Shown here: positions 8,326-16,177 of the stretch, in pieces
How positions within the stretch are numbered: the stretch's first letter is position 1
How the letters are laid out: each line of letters starts with the position of its first letter
The notes under the pieces: model-generated
Told to the model about the DNA's origin: nothing
Databases searched by the model: none
What the model saw: the letters and a program-made list of their open reading frames with translations, nothing else
Source of the DNA: VAXT01 sp963794605
GTDB lineage: Bacteria > Actinomycetota > Thermoleophilia > Gaiellales > Gaiellaceae
NCBI GenBank assembly: GCA_963794605.1
Contig: CAWCEN010000002.1
Coordinates: forward strand, 558,001 to 622,000
Direction of reading: 5' to 3'
DNA: 64,000 bases
Made by a program: the position numbers and the translations under genes

Positions 8326-8670
8326 TTGCAGCGCAGGAACCGCCTCTCCCGCTCCAGGGACTTCGATGCCGTCTATCGGCACGGGCGGTCCGCCTCGACG
8401 CGGTTCCTCGTCCTGTATTGGTTCCCGCGCGAGGACGGCGACGACCCACGGCTCGGGATCGCGGTGCCAAAGGGAACGGGCGGCGCTGTCGTCCGCTCGA
8501 AGATCAAGCGTCAGCTGCGCGAACTCTGGCGGGCCCGGCTCGAGACGCTTCCGCCGGCACACGACTACGTGCTGATCGTGCGCCCCGGGCTCGTCGAGGG
8601 CACCGAGGCCAAGGGCTTCGACTGGCTCGGCGAGCGGGTCGACGAGGTGCTCGGGAAGGCTGCAGCATGA
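8326..8670 (+). CDS. rnpA: Ribonuclease P protein component
   Basis: 114-residue protein subunit of RNase P, which helps the catalytic RNA remove 5' leaders from pre-tRNA. The family start RRNRLSRSRDFDAVYRHGRS (residues 3-22) and the RNR-like basic segment AVVRSKIKRQLRELWR (about 54-69) are clear. The second segment reads VRSKIKR where most homologues have VRNRIKR. Start is TTG at 8326. It overlaps yidD by four bases (ATGA). Confidence 0.94.
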   Translation: MQRRNRLSRSRDFDAVYRHGRSASTRFLVLYWFPREDGDDPRLGIAVPKGTGGAVVRSKIKRQLRELWRARLETLPPAHDYVLIVRPGLVEGTEAKGFDWLGERVDEVLGKAAA

Positions 8671-8915
8671 CGCAGATCTTGCGTTTGCCCTCGTATCTCG
8701 GGATCGGGCTCGTCTACGCGTACCGCTACACGCTCGGCGCCCTTTTCCCGGGCGGCTGCAAGTACCACCCGTCCTGCTCCCAGTACGCGATCGACGCACT
8801 GCGCCGCTACGGGCTCGTGCGCGGGGTGATCCTCGCCGGCTGGCGGCTCCTCCGCTGTAACCCGTGGAGCCTCGGCGGGGTCGATTACGTCGAGCAGCAG
8901 AGGCTCTTCCGATGA
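8667..8915 (+). CDS. yidD: Membrane protein insertion efficiency factor YidD
   Basis: 82-residue YidD-family protein thought to aid YidC-dependent membrane insertion. The family core is complete: YRYTLGALFPGGCKYHPSCS (about 19-38) followed by QYAIDALRRYG and RCNPWSLGGVDYV. The two conserved cysteines in CKYHPSCSQYA and the RCNPW cysteine are present. ATG overlaps the rnpA stop (ATGA) and its own stop overlaps the yidC start the same way, so the four genes rpmH to yidC form one operon. Confidence 0.95.
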   Translation: MTQILRLPSYLGIGLVYAYRYTLGALFPGGCKYHPSCSQYAIDALRRYGLVRGVILAGWRLLRCNPWSLGGVDYVEQQRLFR

Positions 8916-9718
8916 TCATCGCCCACATCCTCACGCCGCTCGAGGACATTCTCCGGAACATCCTCGAATGGCTGCACATGACGATCGGGCTCCCCTGGGC
9001 TTGGGCGATCGTCGCGCTCACAGTGATCGTGCGCCTGTTGATGGTGCCGCTCGCCGTCAAGCAGATCCACTCGATGCAGGCGATGCAGTCGCACATGCCG
9101 GAGATGAAGGCGATCCAGCAGCGCTACAAGAACGACAAGCAGAAGCGCAACGAGGAGCTGATGAAGTTCTACCGGGACAACAGGGTCAACCCGGCGGCTC
9201 CGTGTTTGCCACTGCTCGTCCAGTTCCCCGTCTTCATCGCGCTCTATCTCGTGCTGCGCGAGTTCTCGAAGCACCCGCCGGCCGGAAGCCTCTCGTGGTT
9301 CGGCGGCCTCGTCCCGGATATCACGGATCACGCGAACGCGCACTGGTCCGGATACCTGTTGCTCGCGATCTACGTCGGAAGCCAGCTCGCCTCGACGTAC
9401 TTCATGTCCACGACGATGGACAAGACTCAGCGGACGATGATGATGATCCTCCCGGTCGCGTTCGTCCCGGTGATCGTCAACTTCCCCGTCGGGCTCGTTA
9501 TCTACTGGGTGACTACGAACCTGTGGACCGTCGGCCAGGGGGTCGTCACGAGGCAGCTGATGCCGAAGGCCAAGCCGGCGCCCAAACGGTCCTCCCGAAC
9601 ACCGCCGAAGGCCGAGACACAGAGCCCGGACGACGATTCCGAACCGGCCAAGGAGAAACCGGCGGCTCCCACGCAGCCGCGCCGCGTGAAGCGAAAGAAG
9701 AAGAAGGCGAGACGATGA
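8912..9718 (+). CDS. yidC: Membrane insertase YidC/Oxa1
   Basis: 268-residue insertase that puts proteins into the cytoplasmic membrane with or without SecYEG. The start ATG 8912 overlaps the yidD stop. Membrane segments are at about 22-44 (AWAIVALTVIVRLLMVPLAV), 105-125, 155-175 and 187-213. The cytoplasmic loop MQSHMPEMKAIQQRYKNDKQ and the hydrophilic-groove arginine in VRLLMVPL are present. The C-terminal tail (about 220-268) is very basic, ending RVKRKKKKARR, and probably contacts ribosomes. Short, single-domain, Gram-positive type without the large periplasmic domain. Confidence 0.95.
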   Translation: MIIAHILTPLEDILRNILEWLHMTIGLPWAWAIVALTVIVRLLMVPLAVKQIHSMQAMQSHMPEMKAIQQRYKNDKQKRNEELMKFYRDNRVNPAAPCLPLLVQFPVFIALYLVLREFSKHPPAGSLSWFGGLVPDITDHANAHWSGYLLLAIYVGSQLASTYFMSTTMDKTQRTMMMILPVAFVPVIVNFPVGLVIYWVTTNLWTVGQGVVTRQLMPKAKPAPKRSSRTPPKAETQSPDDDSEPAKEKPAAPTQPRRVKRKKKKARR

Positions 9719-10395
9719 TGGAAGATCTGCGCCAGGTCGAGGCGACCGGTGAGACCGTCGGCGAGGCGAAGTGGGCGGCGCTGCGCGAGCTCGAGAAGCT
9801 CCATCCCGGGCTCGACAAGGGCGCGGTTCGCTTCCAGGTCGTCTCCGAGGGCGAGCGCGGGCTTCTCGGCGTGGGCTACGCGCCGGCGCGGGTCGTCGCG
9901 CTCGTCGACGCGGATGCGGCTCAGCCCTCGACCGATGGTGACAGCGAGCTCGCGGCGGAGGTCCGCGACCTGCTCGAGCGCATCACCGCCGGAATCGGCG
10001 TGCGCTGCCGAATCGACATCCTGGAGGACGACGAGACGGTCACGGCTTCGTGCTCCGGGTCGAATCTCGGCCTCCTGATCGGGAAGCACGGGCAGACGAT
10101 CGACGCGATCCAGTACCTGGCGAACGCGATCGTCTGGCGCTCGCGGCCGGACGACCGCAAGGACGTCGTCGTCGACGCAGCGGGGTACCGGGAGCGGCGC
10201 CGTGCGGCTCTCGAGTCACTCGCCGTACGTAGCGCCGAGGAGGCGCTGGCAACGCACTCGGCGGTCGAGCTCGAGCCGATGACCGCGGTCGAGCGCAAGG
10301 CCGTGCACGTGAGGCTGAAGTCGTTCGACGGCGTCGAGACCGGTAGCGAGGGCACGGAGCCCAATCGCTACGTCGTGATCACGCCGGCCGGTTGA
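9715..10395 (+). CDS. khpB: RNA-binding protein KhpB (Jag), KH and R3H domains
   Basis: 226-residue RNA-binding protein. Order of domains: Jag N-terminal domain (about 4-54, EATGETVGEAKWAALRELEK), a short linker, a KH domain with the GKHG loop (LLIGKHGQTIDAIQYLANAI, about 120-139) and a C-terminal R3H domain (RRRAALESLAVRSAEEALAT to VITPAG). The start is ATGATG at 9715 or 9718, overlapping the yidC stop. Its place between yidC and rsmG is conserved in Gram-positive origins. Family members act in cell-wall and division control together with KhpA. Confidence 0.92.
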   Translation: MMEDLRQVEATGETVGEAKWAALRELEKLHPGLDKGAVRFQVVSEGERGLLGVGYAPARVVALVDADAAQPSTDGDSELAAEVRDLLERITAGIGVRCRIDILEDDETVTASCSGSNLGLLIGKHGQTIDAIQYLANAIVWRSRPDDRKDVVVDAAGYRERRRAALESLAVRSAEEALATHSAVELEPMTAVERKAVHVRLKSFDGVETGSEGTEPNRYVVITPAG

Positions 10396-10982
10396 CCGAT
10401 CCGCGACTCGAGCGCTGGCTCGATGCGGTCCTCGCCACGCCGGGCCTGACTTCGATCGAAGACCGCGGCGAAGCGCGGGCAATGCTCCTGGACGACGCTC
10501 TCCGCGGCGCCGCGATCGTGGCCGACTTCGAGGGACCGATCGTGGATGTGGGCTCGGGGAACGGGTCGCCGGGGCTCGTGCTGGCTGCGAGCCTGCCCGA
10601 CCGGGTGGTGACGTTGCTCGACTCGAACAGGCGCAAGACGGCGTTCCTAGAGCGCGTGGCCGCCGACTTTCCCAACGTGACGGTGGCCAGGGGGCGCGCC
10701 GAGGAGCAGGAGACCGAGCGGTTCGGCGTGGCGGCCGCCAAGGCGCTCGCCCCGCCGGCGGTCGCTCTCGAATGGGTCCTGCCGCTCGTTCGCGAAGGAG
10801 GCGCGGCCGTGCTCTGGCTCGGCCCCTCCGCCGACCTCGATGCGCTTTCACGCGTCTCGGAGCAGCTCGGCGGATCGAGCGTCGAGGAGCAGAACGGACT
10901 CGCCACAGCGCGCAAAATCGCCCCCACTCCAGCGGGTTTTCCGCGGCGCCCCGGGCTGGCCCGGAAACGTCCTCTCGCCTGA
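10392..10982 (+). CDS. rsmG: 16S rRNA (guanine-N7) methyltransferase RsmG
   Basis: 196-residue SAM-dependent methyltransferase (GidB family) that methylates the 530-loop guanine of 16S rRNA. The SAM-binding motif I IVDVGSGNGSPGLVLAAS (about 50-67), the acidic LLDSNRRKTAFLERV and the RGRAEE motif are visible. TTG start at 10392 overlaps the khpB stop. The position before parA is the standard one. Confidence 0.93.
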   Translation: MTDPRLERWLDAVLATPGLTSIEDRGEARAMLLDDALRGAAIVADFEGPIVDVGSGNGSPGLVLAASLPDRVVTLLDSNRRKTAFLERVAADFPNVTVARGRAEEQETERFGVAAAKALAPPAVALEWVLPLVREGGAAVLWLGPSADLDALSRVSEQLGGSSVEEQNGLATARKIAPTPAGFPRRPGLARKRPLA

Positions 10983-10995
10983 TCACAATGGCTGT

Positions 10996-11751
10996 GTGCC
11001 CGGCCGCATCTACGCCGTCGCCAACCAGAAGGGCGGCGTCGGTAAGACCACCACTGCGGTGAACCTCGCCGCGTGCCTCGCGAAGGCGGGCGAGCGCGTG
11101 CTGCTCGTGGACCTCGACCCGCAGGCGAACGCGACGTCGGGGCTCGGAGAGCGGGCGAACGGAACGTCCAGCTGCGACCTGCTCGACGGCGCGCCGCCAG
11201 GCGAGCTCGCGAGGCCCACGCGCTTCGAGAACCTGGATCTGATCCCGTCGAAACCGGACCTCGCCGGAACTGCCGCGGACCTTGCGCGCCGCGGCGACGG
11301 CGAGCGCTTCCTCGCAGAGACGCTCGCACCGGCGGCGGAGACACACGCTTTCGTGTTCGTGGACTGCCCGCCCTCGCTGGGTCCGCTTACCGTCAACGCG
11401 CTCACGGCCGCGAGCCGCGTGATCGTTCCGGTGCAGGCTGAGTACTACGCGCTCGAGGGCCTGTCGCAGCTCGTCACCTCGCTTGGCGCGATTCGGACGC
11501 GACTCAATCCCGGCCTCGCGCTCGCCGGAGTGATCCTGACGATGGTCGACGCGCGGACGAAGCTGTCCGCCGACGTGGCCGCGGAGCTCGAGCGCCATTT
11601 CGGCCCGCTGCTGTTTCGAGCGCGTGTCCCTCGCTCAGTGCGGATCGCAGAGGCGCCGAGCCACGGCGAGCCCGTGATCACATACGACCCGCGCTCGGCC
11701 GGCGCGGAGGCCTACTGGAAGGTGGCGATGGAGCTTGTCGACCGTCCCTGA
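10996..11751 (+). CDS. parA: Chromosome partitioning ATPase ParA/Soj
   Basis: 251-residue deviant Walker ATPase that drives segregation of ParB-bound origins. The start is set at GTG 10996, because the conserved sequence starts RIYAVANQKGGVGKTTTAVN at residues 3-22 with the deviant Walker A lysine in KGGVGKTT. VLLVDLDPQANATSGLG and VFVDCPPSLG follow. A longer upstream frame only overlaps rsmG. It is 13 bases after rsmG and its end overlaps parB by 17 bases, so the two are translationally linked. Confidence 0.94.
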   Translation: MPGRIYAVANQKGGVGKTTTAVNLAACLAKAGERVLLVDLDPQANATSGLGERANGTSSCDLLDGAPPGELARPTRFENLDLIPSKPDLAGTAADLARRGDGERFLAETLAPAAETHAFVFVDCPPSLGPLTVNALTAASRVIVPVQAEYYALEGLSQLVTSLGAIRTRLNPGLALAGVILTMVDARTKLSADVAAELERHFGPLLFRARVPRSVRIAEAPSHGEPVITYDPRSAGAEAYWKVAMELVDRP

Positions 11752-12577
11752 GCGCAGAGGACTTGGCCGCGGGCTCGAGGTCCTGATCGGAGGCGCCGGC
11801 GGCGCCGAGCTGGCGCACGTGCCGATCGAGCAGATTCATCCGAACCCCCGCCAGCCCAGGAAGCGCTTCGACCACGAGGCGACCGTAGGCCTCGCCGAGT
11901 CGATTCGGGCGCAGGGGATCATCCAGCCCGTCGTCCTACGGCCGCGGCTCGCCGGTGGGTACGAGCTCGTCGCCGGCGAACGGCGCTGGCGTGCGGCCCG
12001 CGAGGCAAACCTGGAGACGCTGCCCGCACTCGTGCGGGACGCGGCCGACCGCGACGCTCTCCTGCTGGGGCTCGTCGAGAACGTTGCTCGTGAAGAGCTG
12101 ACGCCGATCGAGGAGGCGCGGGCCTTCGCCGTGCTCGTCGACGAGTTCGACCTGACGCTGGGAGACATCGCGGAACGTGTCGGCGCTTCGAAGCCGGCGG
12201 TCTCGAACCGGCTGCGGCTGCTCGAGCTGTCCGACGACGTTCTCGCCATGGTCGAGCGCGGCGAGCTGACGGAGGGGCACGCGCGCGCGGTGCTCGCGGT
12301 TCCGGACAACGAGGGCCGCCGGCGCTTGGCACGGAAGATCGTGCGCCAGGGCCTGTCCGTGCGTGCCGCTGAGCGCGAGGCGCGGTGGTCGGGAGCGGCG
12401 ACGAAGCGCAGGCGCCGTCCACCCGCGGATCCGCAGGTCGCGGAGCGCGTCAAGATCGCGGTCGAGCGGCTGACGGGGTTCAGCGCCCGCGTCAGCACCC
12501 GCGGGGTCGAGATCCCGGTCGAGAGCGAGGTTCAGCTCGAGGAGCTCGCCGAGGCCCTGGAGGCGGCGGGCCGCTGA
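11735..12577 (+). CDS. parB: Chromosome partitioning protein ParB/Spo0J
   Basis: 280-residue centromere-binding CTPase clamp. The N-terminal ParA-interacting segment RRGLGRGLEVLIGG is present. The ParB/Srx fold follows with IRAQGIIQPVVLRP and GERRWRAAR (CTP-binding, about 80-90), ENVAREELTPIEEARAF, then a helix-turn-helix (VGASKPAVSNRLRLLEL) and a basic linker. The C-terminal dimer domain is QLEELAEALEAA. TTG start inside parA. I looked for TGTTTCACGTGAAACA-type parS sites in this window and saw none. Confidence 0.94.
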   Translation: MSTVPERRGLGRGLEVLIGGAGGAELAHVPIEQIHPNPRQPRKRFDHEATVGLAESIRAQGIIQPVVLRPRLAGGYELVAGERRWRAAREANLETLPALVRDAADRDALLLGLVENVAREELTPIEEARAFAVLVDEFDLTLGDIAERVGASKPAVSNRLRLLELSDDVLAMVERGELTEGHARAVLAVPDNEGRRRLARKIVRQGLSVRAAEREARWSGAATKRRRRPPADPQVAERVKIAVERLTGFSARVSTRGVEIPVESEVQLEELAEALEAAGR

Positions 12578-12825
12578 TGTTCGGCGACTGGCTCGACGAC
12601 CTCGAGTCCCTCGAGGCAATCTCCCAGGACGTGGAGGCGCGCCAGATCTTCTCGCACATGGCCGCGATGTCCCAGGAGGGCCGGATCGCGACGTTCCTGG
12701 TCGAGCTGGCAGGGACGCCGGACCTGGACGACTTCACGAAGGGGACACTGAGCGAGATCGCGCGCGACGAGGCGTTCCTGCTTGCTGTGGACGACTACCT
12801 GCACCGCACACAGGTTCTCCACTAG
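12577..12825 (+). CDS. Hypothetical small acidic protein after parB
   Basis: 82-residue acidic protein, MFGDWLDDLESLEAISQDVE at its start, with no signal peptide, membrane segment or cysteine. Its ATG overlaps the parB stop (TGATG), so it is very probably the last gene of the rsmG-parA-parB run. Amphipathic helices are predicted by eye over most of its length. I do not recognise a family. Coding is supported by the overlap, by a codon pattern like its neighbours and by a hairpin just after its stop. Confidence 0.7.
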   Translation: MFGDWLDDLESLEAISQDVEARQIFSHMAAMSQEGRIATFLVELAGTPDLDDFTKGTLSEIARDEAFLLAVDDYLHRTQVLH

Positions 12826-12846
12826 CCCGTCTCCGGGCTTCCCGCC

Positions 12847-12872
12847 GCTGCGGCGCGCTTTGCCGCCGCAGC
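12847..12872 (+). terminator. Hairpin after the parAB run
   Basis: GCTGCGGCG (12847-12855) pairs perfectly with CGCCGCAGC (12864-12872) across an eight-base loop, 21 bases after the last stop of the parB operon. No clear T-run follows, so the terminator role is inferred from position. Confidence 0.5.
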
Positions 12873-12900
12873 TCACAGACGCTAGGCCCCTAGAACGAAT

Positions 12901-12947
12901 CCGATTGAAGTCGTCATGGCCCGCGCAGCGGGCCGGACTTCAATCGG
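12901..12947 (-). terminator. Two-tier hairpin downstream of tRNA-Ile
   Basis: Perfect 12-base arms CCGATTGAAGTC (12901-12912) and GACTTCAATCGG (12936-12947) enclose a second hairpin, GGCCCGC/GCGGGCC (12918-12924, 12928-12934) with a three-base loop. It lies four bases beyond the 3' end of tRNA-Ile, so it probably ends or protects that transcript. Confidence 0.55.
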
Positions 12948-12951
12948 AGAG

Positions 12952-13025
12952 TGGGCGATCGTGGATTCGAACCACGGACCTCCGCCTTATCAGAGCGGCG
13001 CTCTAACCAACTGAGCTAATCGCCC
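12952..13025 (-). tRNA. tRNA-Ile (GAT anticodon)
   Basis: Reading the minus strand from 13025 gives a full cloverleaf: acceptor GGGCGAT/ATCGCCC with discriminator A, D-stem GCTC/GAGC, anticodon stem CCGCT/GGCGG with loop CTGATAA (anticodon GAT), and T-stem CGTGG/CCACG with TTCGAAT loop. The length is 74 bases. CCA is not encoded. Confidence 0.96.
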
Positions 13026-13112
13026 GGGGCGTTCGATTGTAGCCAGCCCGCTCTACCCCTTGAGGGGACGGAGGGACCGGAGGCTCGGCGCTAAGATGAA
13101 TCGAGGTCAGGC

Positions 13113-13610
13113 ATGCAAGAAATGGTCATTTACGGGGTCAGTTTCGACCTGGGCAGCAAGCAGCCCATCGTCTTGCTGAAGACGGCCGACGGGAATCGGT
13201 TCCTTCCGATCTGGATTGGCCACCCCGAGGCGGCTGCCATCCTGATGAAGCTCCAGGGCGCCGCGACGCCGCGCCCGATGACTCACGACCTCGTCGCGGA
13301 CATGCTCGAGCAGCTCGACGCGCAGGTGATCCGGATCACCGTCACCGAGCTCAAGGAGAGCACCTTCTACGCTTCGATCACGGTGCAGCAGAACGGCTCC
13401 GAGGTGGAGATCGACTCGCGGCCGTCCGACGCGATCGCGCTTGCAGTTCGTGCCGAGGCGCCGATCTTCGCGGCCGACGACGTGATCGAGGAGTCGGCGA
13501 TCGAGTTCGAGGGCGAAGAGGTGAACGAGGAGGAGATGATCGACGAGTTCAAGCGCTTCCTCGACGACGTCTCCCCCGACCAGTTCGCGGTCGGCGAAGA
13601 AGAGTCCTAG
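13113..13610 (+). CDS. Bifunctional nuclease domain (DUF151) protein
   Basis: 165-residue member of the BFN/DUF151 family. The core is seen as LKTADGNRFLPIWIGHPEA (about 23-41), the helix with PMTHDLVADMLEQL, and the closing SRPSDAIALAVRAEAPIFAA (about 105-124), the most conserved part. The C-terminal 40 residues are strongly acidic. The ATG start has GAGG six bases upstream. Family members have been reported to cleave RNA and DNA, but the cellular role in bacteria is poorly known. It is convergent with the next gene, with the third repeat copy between them. Confidence 0.85.
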   Translation: MQEMVIYGVSFDLGSKQPIVLLKTADGNRFLPIWIGHPEAAAILMKLQGAATPRPMTHDLVADMLEQLDAQVIRITVTELKESTFYASITVQQNGSEVEIDSRPSDAIALAVRAEAPIFAADDVIEESAIEFEGEEVNEEEMIDEFKRFLDDVSPDQFAVGEEES

Positions 13611-13632
13611 AACCGAGACTTCGACTCAAGCC

Positions 13633-13655
13633 GGTCGACCGGTCGTTTCAGGACG
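13633..13655. repeat. Copy 2 (partial) of the dispersed intergenic repeat
   Basis: GGTCGACCGGTCGTTTCAG (13633-13651) matches the reverse complement of the conserved block at 5198-5215 and 52472-52489 with one base changed; the following GACG also matches the copy at 52 kb. It lies between two convergent genes. The upstream AGGCGCC..CTTGCGG block is not seen here. Confidence 0.5.
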
Positions 13656-13656
13656 A

Positions 13657-14223
13657 CTAGCGTCCGGCCCAGTCGACGTGGACGGCCTTGCCCGCAGGCA
13701 GGCTGAGCAGCCGGTACGGGTAGGTCACGCGCGCCTCGACGTGGTCACCAAGCATTGGACTCCTCTCGCGGACCTTGACCGCGATGGTTCCGTCGCGCTC
13801 GGTCACGCTCAGGATTCGCACCGAGTAGCCGGTGCTCGAGCGCGGGCCCGGTGCGACGAGCAGGAGCTGGCGCTCCGAAAAGTCGACCGGCGCGTTCGAA
13901 TCGGCCCCGAAGAACTCCTCGAACCCCTCCTGCGTTTGGAACAGGCGTCTCGTCAGGTCCGAGGTGCGCACCGGTCCGACCTGTGACGAGACATCGCGCC
14001 AGGCGACCGACTGGCTCTTCCTGTCCGGCACCAGCAGAACGACGAGGACGACGGCGGCCAGCAGTCCGCCGAGCAGCGCGGCGACCCTAGGAGTAGACGT
14101 AAATCGGCTCGCCGTAATAGCTCGACGCGAAGAGAATCGGGGCTGCCCAGTTCGGCGTGCGGACGCAGCCGTGGGAGGCGGGGTACGTGGGCACAGACGG
14201 GTAGCCGTGGATCGCGAACCCAC
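13657..14223 (-). CDS. Membrane-anchored PrcB-C-like protein, start uncertain
   Basis: The C-terminal 75 residues (VDFSERQLLLVAPGPRSSTG, then YSVRILSVTERDGTIAVKVR and VTYPYRLLSLPAG) look like the PrcB C-terminal domain found in small lipoproteins and protease-associated proteins. In front is one membrane segment, VAALLGGLLAAVVLVVLLV. The only in-frame canonical start before that segment is at 14223, 137 bases inside the preceding L,D-transpeptidase gene, and the extra residues are Ser/Arg-rich and unconvincing. Translation may really begin near 14090 at a non-standard codon. The domain call is moderate; its function is unknown. Confidence 0.55.
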   Translation of the reverse strand: MGSRSTATRLCPRTPPPTAASARRTGQPRFSSRRAITASRFTSTPRVAALLGGLLAAVVLVVLLVPDRKSQSVAWRDVSSQVGPVRTSDLTRRLFQTQEGFEEFFGADSNAPVDFSERQLLLVAPGPRSSTGYSVRILSVTERDGTIAVKVRERSPMLGDHVEARVTYPYRLLSLPAGKAVHVDWAGR

Positions 14224-15436
14224 GCAGGAAGAAGCTCGAGTCGAACATGCCCGTGGGAAGCGTGCCGGGGACCTTGCTGTAGACGTGCCAGAGGCCGACC
14301 GGAGTGTTGCCCGTCGCGCCCGTCGAGACGTGCACGACCCGGACCACCCGGCTGTGGTCGACCTCGAAGAGCACCTGTCTCGCCTTGTCGACTTCGATGT
14401 GATGGCTAAAGCGGTACCGGGGTCGCGGCGCGCCGGCGGTCTGCAAACGGCGCCACACGGCCGGCGTGACGCGCCCGGTTCGCGCGAGGCCGTTTACCTT
14501 CTGGAACGCGAGCACGGCGTCAGCTGTGTCGTACGAGTAGAAGCTGTCGACCCCGCGCAGCAGGTAGTGGAGCTGCGCGAGCCGCCGCTCGAGAATCCGT
14601 ACGCTCAGCCCGCGTGCCCCTTGGGCGAGGTAGGGAAGGAACACGTTCGTGCGCACGGTCTTCTGGCGGCCCGTGAACCCACGGGTCGTGGTCACGGTGA
14701 TACGGACGACGTAGCTCGCGATGCGCTTCGTGCTCAGGTGGACGACGGCTCGTCCGCCGAAGTCCTTCGCATGCAGCTCATGGCCGAACCTCCACACGCG
14801 CACATGCAACGTTCCTGAGCCCCTCGGCCTGAGGACCGCGCGGACGACGAGCGGCCGGCCGAGCATTCCCGAGCGCGGCACGGAGACATCGAGCCCCGGA
14901 CGAACCGCGACCGCGACCGGGTTCGAGAGGGCCGTTTCGAAGCGGGCGGTGTAGGTGGCGGGAGCGCTTTGGCGCACGCGAACGGCGAAGCGTCCCTTGC
15001 GGTCCAGCTTGGTGGTACGAGCGGGTGTCTCGCCGGAGTAGAGCGTGATCGCGGAGCCCTTGAGCGCCGGGACCATCCGTCCCCGGAAGGTCGTGCGGCG
15101 CCCATACGTGCTGACTTTCGGGCCGGTCAATCTGAGCTGCACCGATGTGATGACGACGCTCGCCTGCGTCGTCTCGCCGCCGGCGTCCGTTGCGGTCACC
15201 GTCGCGGTGAACCGGCCGGGCCCGTACTGGTGCTGCACGATGGGCCCGTCGGCGACTGAGCCGTCGCCGAGATCCCAGTGGTACGTCGCGGCGTCGCCGC
15301 TCGCGGTCAGCGTCACTGTGAGGGGCGCAGTTCCCACGGTTGCGCTTGTCTGCACGTTCACGGTCGGCTTCGCGTCTGCAGGCGCCGCCCAGACGAAGAA
15401 AACGGCCAGGACCGGGGCGAGGCGCCGCACTGTCAA
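14087..15436 (-). CDS. Secreted L,D-transpeptidase with PKD and peptidoglycan-binding domains
   Basis: 449-residue exported enzyme of the YkuD family, which makes 3-3 cross-links in peptidoglycan. There is a signal peptide (about 1-22, ending ADA) and a PKD-type beta domain (about 25-98, YHWDLGDGS). A further beta region follows, then a peptidoglycan-binding domain (LSVRILERRLAQLHYLLRGV, DAVLAFQKVNGL) and the catalytic domain ending in IHGYPSVPTYPASHGCVRTP, with the SHGCVR cysteine. TTG at 15436 is used; GTG six bases later is equally possible. It follows a CPBP protease gene by four bases. Confidence 0.88.
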   Translation of the reverse strand: MTVRRLAPVLAVFFVWAAPADAKPTVNVQTSATVGTAPLTVTLTASGDAATYHWDLGDGSVADGPIVQHQYGPGRFTATVTATDAGGETTQASVVITSVQLRLTGPKVSTYGRRTTFRGRMVPALKGSAITLYSGETPARTTKLDRKGRFAVRVRQSAPATYTARFETALSNPVAVAVRPGLDVSVPRSGMLGRPLVVRAVLRPRGSGTLHVRVWRFGHELHAKDFGGRAVVHLSTKRIASYVVRITVTTTRGFTGRQKTVRTNVFLPYLAQGARGLSVRILERRLAQLHYLLRGVDSFYSYDTADAVLAFQKVNGLARTGRVTPAVWRRLQTAGAPRPRYRFSHHIEVDKARQVLFEVDHSRVVRVVHVSTGATGNTPVGLWHVYSKVPGTLPTGMFDSSFFLRGFAIHGYPSVPTYPASHGCVRTPNWAAPILFASSYYGEPIYVYS

Positions 15437-15440
15437 AAGG

Positions 15441-16157
15441 CTAGCTAGCGATTCCGACGATCAGCCCGAAGGCATTGAAGGACGCGTGGAGCAGCATGCA
15501 CGGATAGATGCTGTCCGTCCTCGATCTCAGGAACGCCAGGCCGATTCCGAACACCGCGATCACCGGAAAGCCGGCGATCAGGCCGTGGACGAGTGCGAAC
15601 GCGAGCCCGACGAGGAGGATCGCCGCAGTTTGGCCGAAGCGCTCGAGGAGGCCATAGCCGACCCCGCGGAACTGGAGCTCTTCGACGATCGGCGCGACGA
15701 CCACGACGACGACGGCAAAGGCCATGAACGGCGCGATCTTGCTCGAGTCCCAGTTCTCTGGGATCAGCCCTTGCTCTCGTTCGGGATTCGCGAACTGCGC
15801 TACCACTCCGCTGACGACGAAGACCGCGATCAGGACGAGGACGGCGATCCCGGCTGCGCGCCGCCACGACTTCGGCCGTCGGAAGGCCAGGAAGCGCCGG
15901 CGGTCGAGCCCGAGCGTGATCAGGAAGAGGATGCCCAGGATCACGCCGTACTGGATCACTCCGAGGATGCTCGAGCTCCACTGGTAGGCGACGTCTTTGG
16001 GTGGCGGGCCGCTCGAAAGCTGGGATGCGTACGCGACCGTCGACATGAACACGATCAGCGCGCACCAGCCGCCGAGCCGCCAGTTCTGCCGAGGCTCTTG
16101 AGCGAGCAGGTCGCTCGCCTCGGCGCGTGACTCCCGAAGCCGTTGACCCGCGCTCAC
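15441..16157 (-). CDS. CPBP family intramembrane metalloprotease
   Basis: 238-residue integral membrane protein with about seven hydrophobic segments. The CPBP (CAAX protease and bacteriocin-processing) motifs are in place: VEELQFRG (motif EExxxR), FALVHG (motif FxxxH) and HASFNA (motif HxxxN/B). These residues form the glutamate-histidine active site of Rce1-type proteases. The substrate is unknown. The GTG start at 16157 is only 20 bases from the start of the opposite gene, so the true start may be the internal ATG near residue 38. Confidence 0.82.
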   Translation of the reverse strand: MSAGQRLRESRAEASDLLAQEPRQNWRLGGWCALIVFMSTVAYASQLSSGPPPKDVAYQWSSSILGVIQYGVILGILFLITLGLDRRRFLAFRRPKSWRRAAGIAVLVLIAVFVVSGVVAQFANPEREQGLIPENWDSSKIAPFMAFAVVVVVVAPIVEELQFRGVGYGLLERFGQTAAILLVGLAFALVHGLIAGFPVIAVFGIGLAFLRSRTDSIYPCMLLHASFNAFGLIVGIAS

Positions 16158-16177
16158 TACGCCCGGATCATACGGAC

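Noticed and set aside
8090..8575. Open frame across oriC, rpmH and rnpA
   Set aside because: It conflicts with rpmH and rnpA, which are unmistakable; the frame arises from GC-rich third positions.
10996..12577. parS centromere sites near parAB
   Set aside because: I looked for GTTTCACGTGAAAC-like palindromes around the origin and found none that I could defend.
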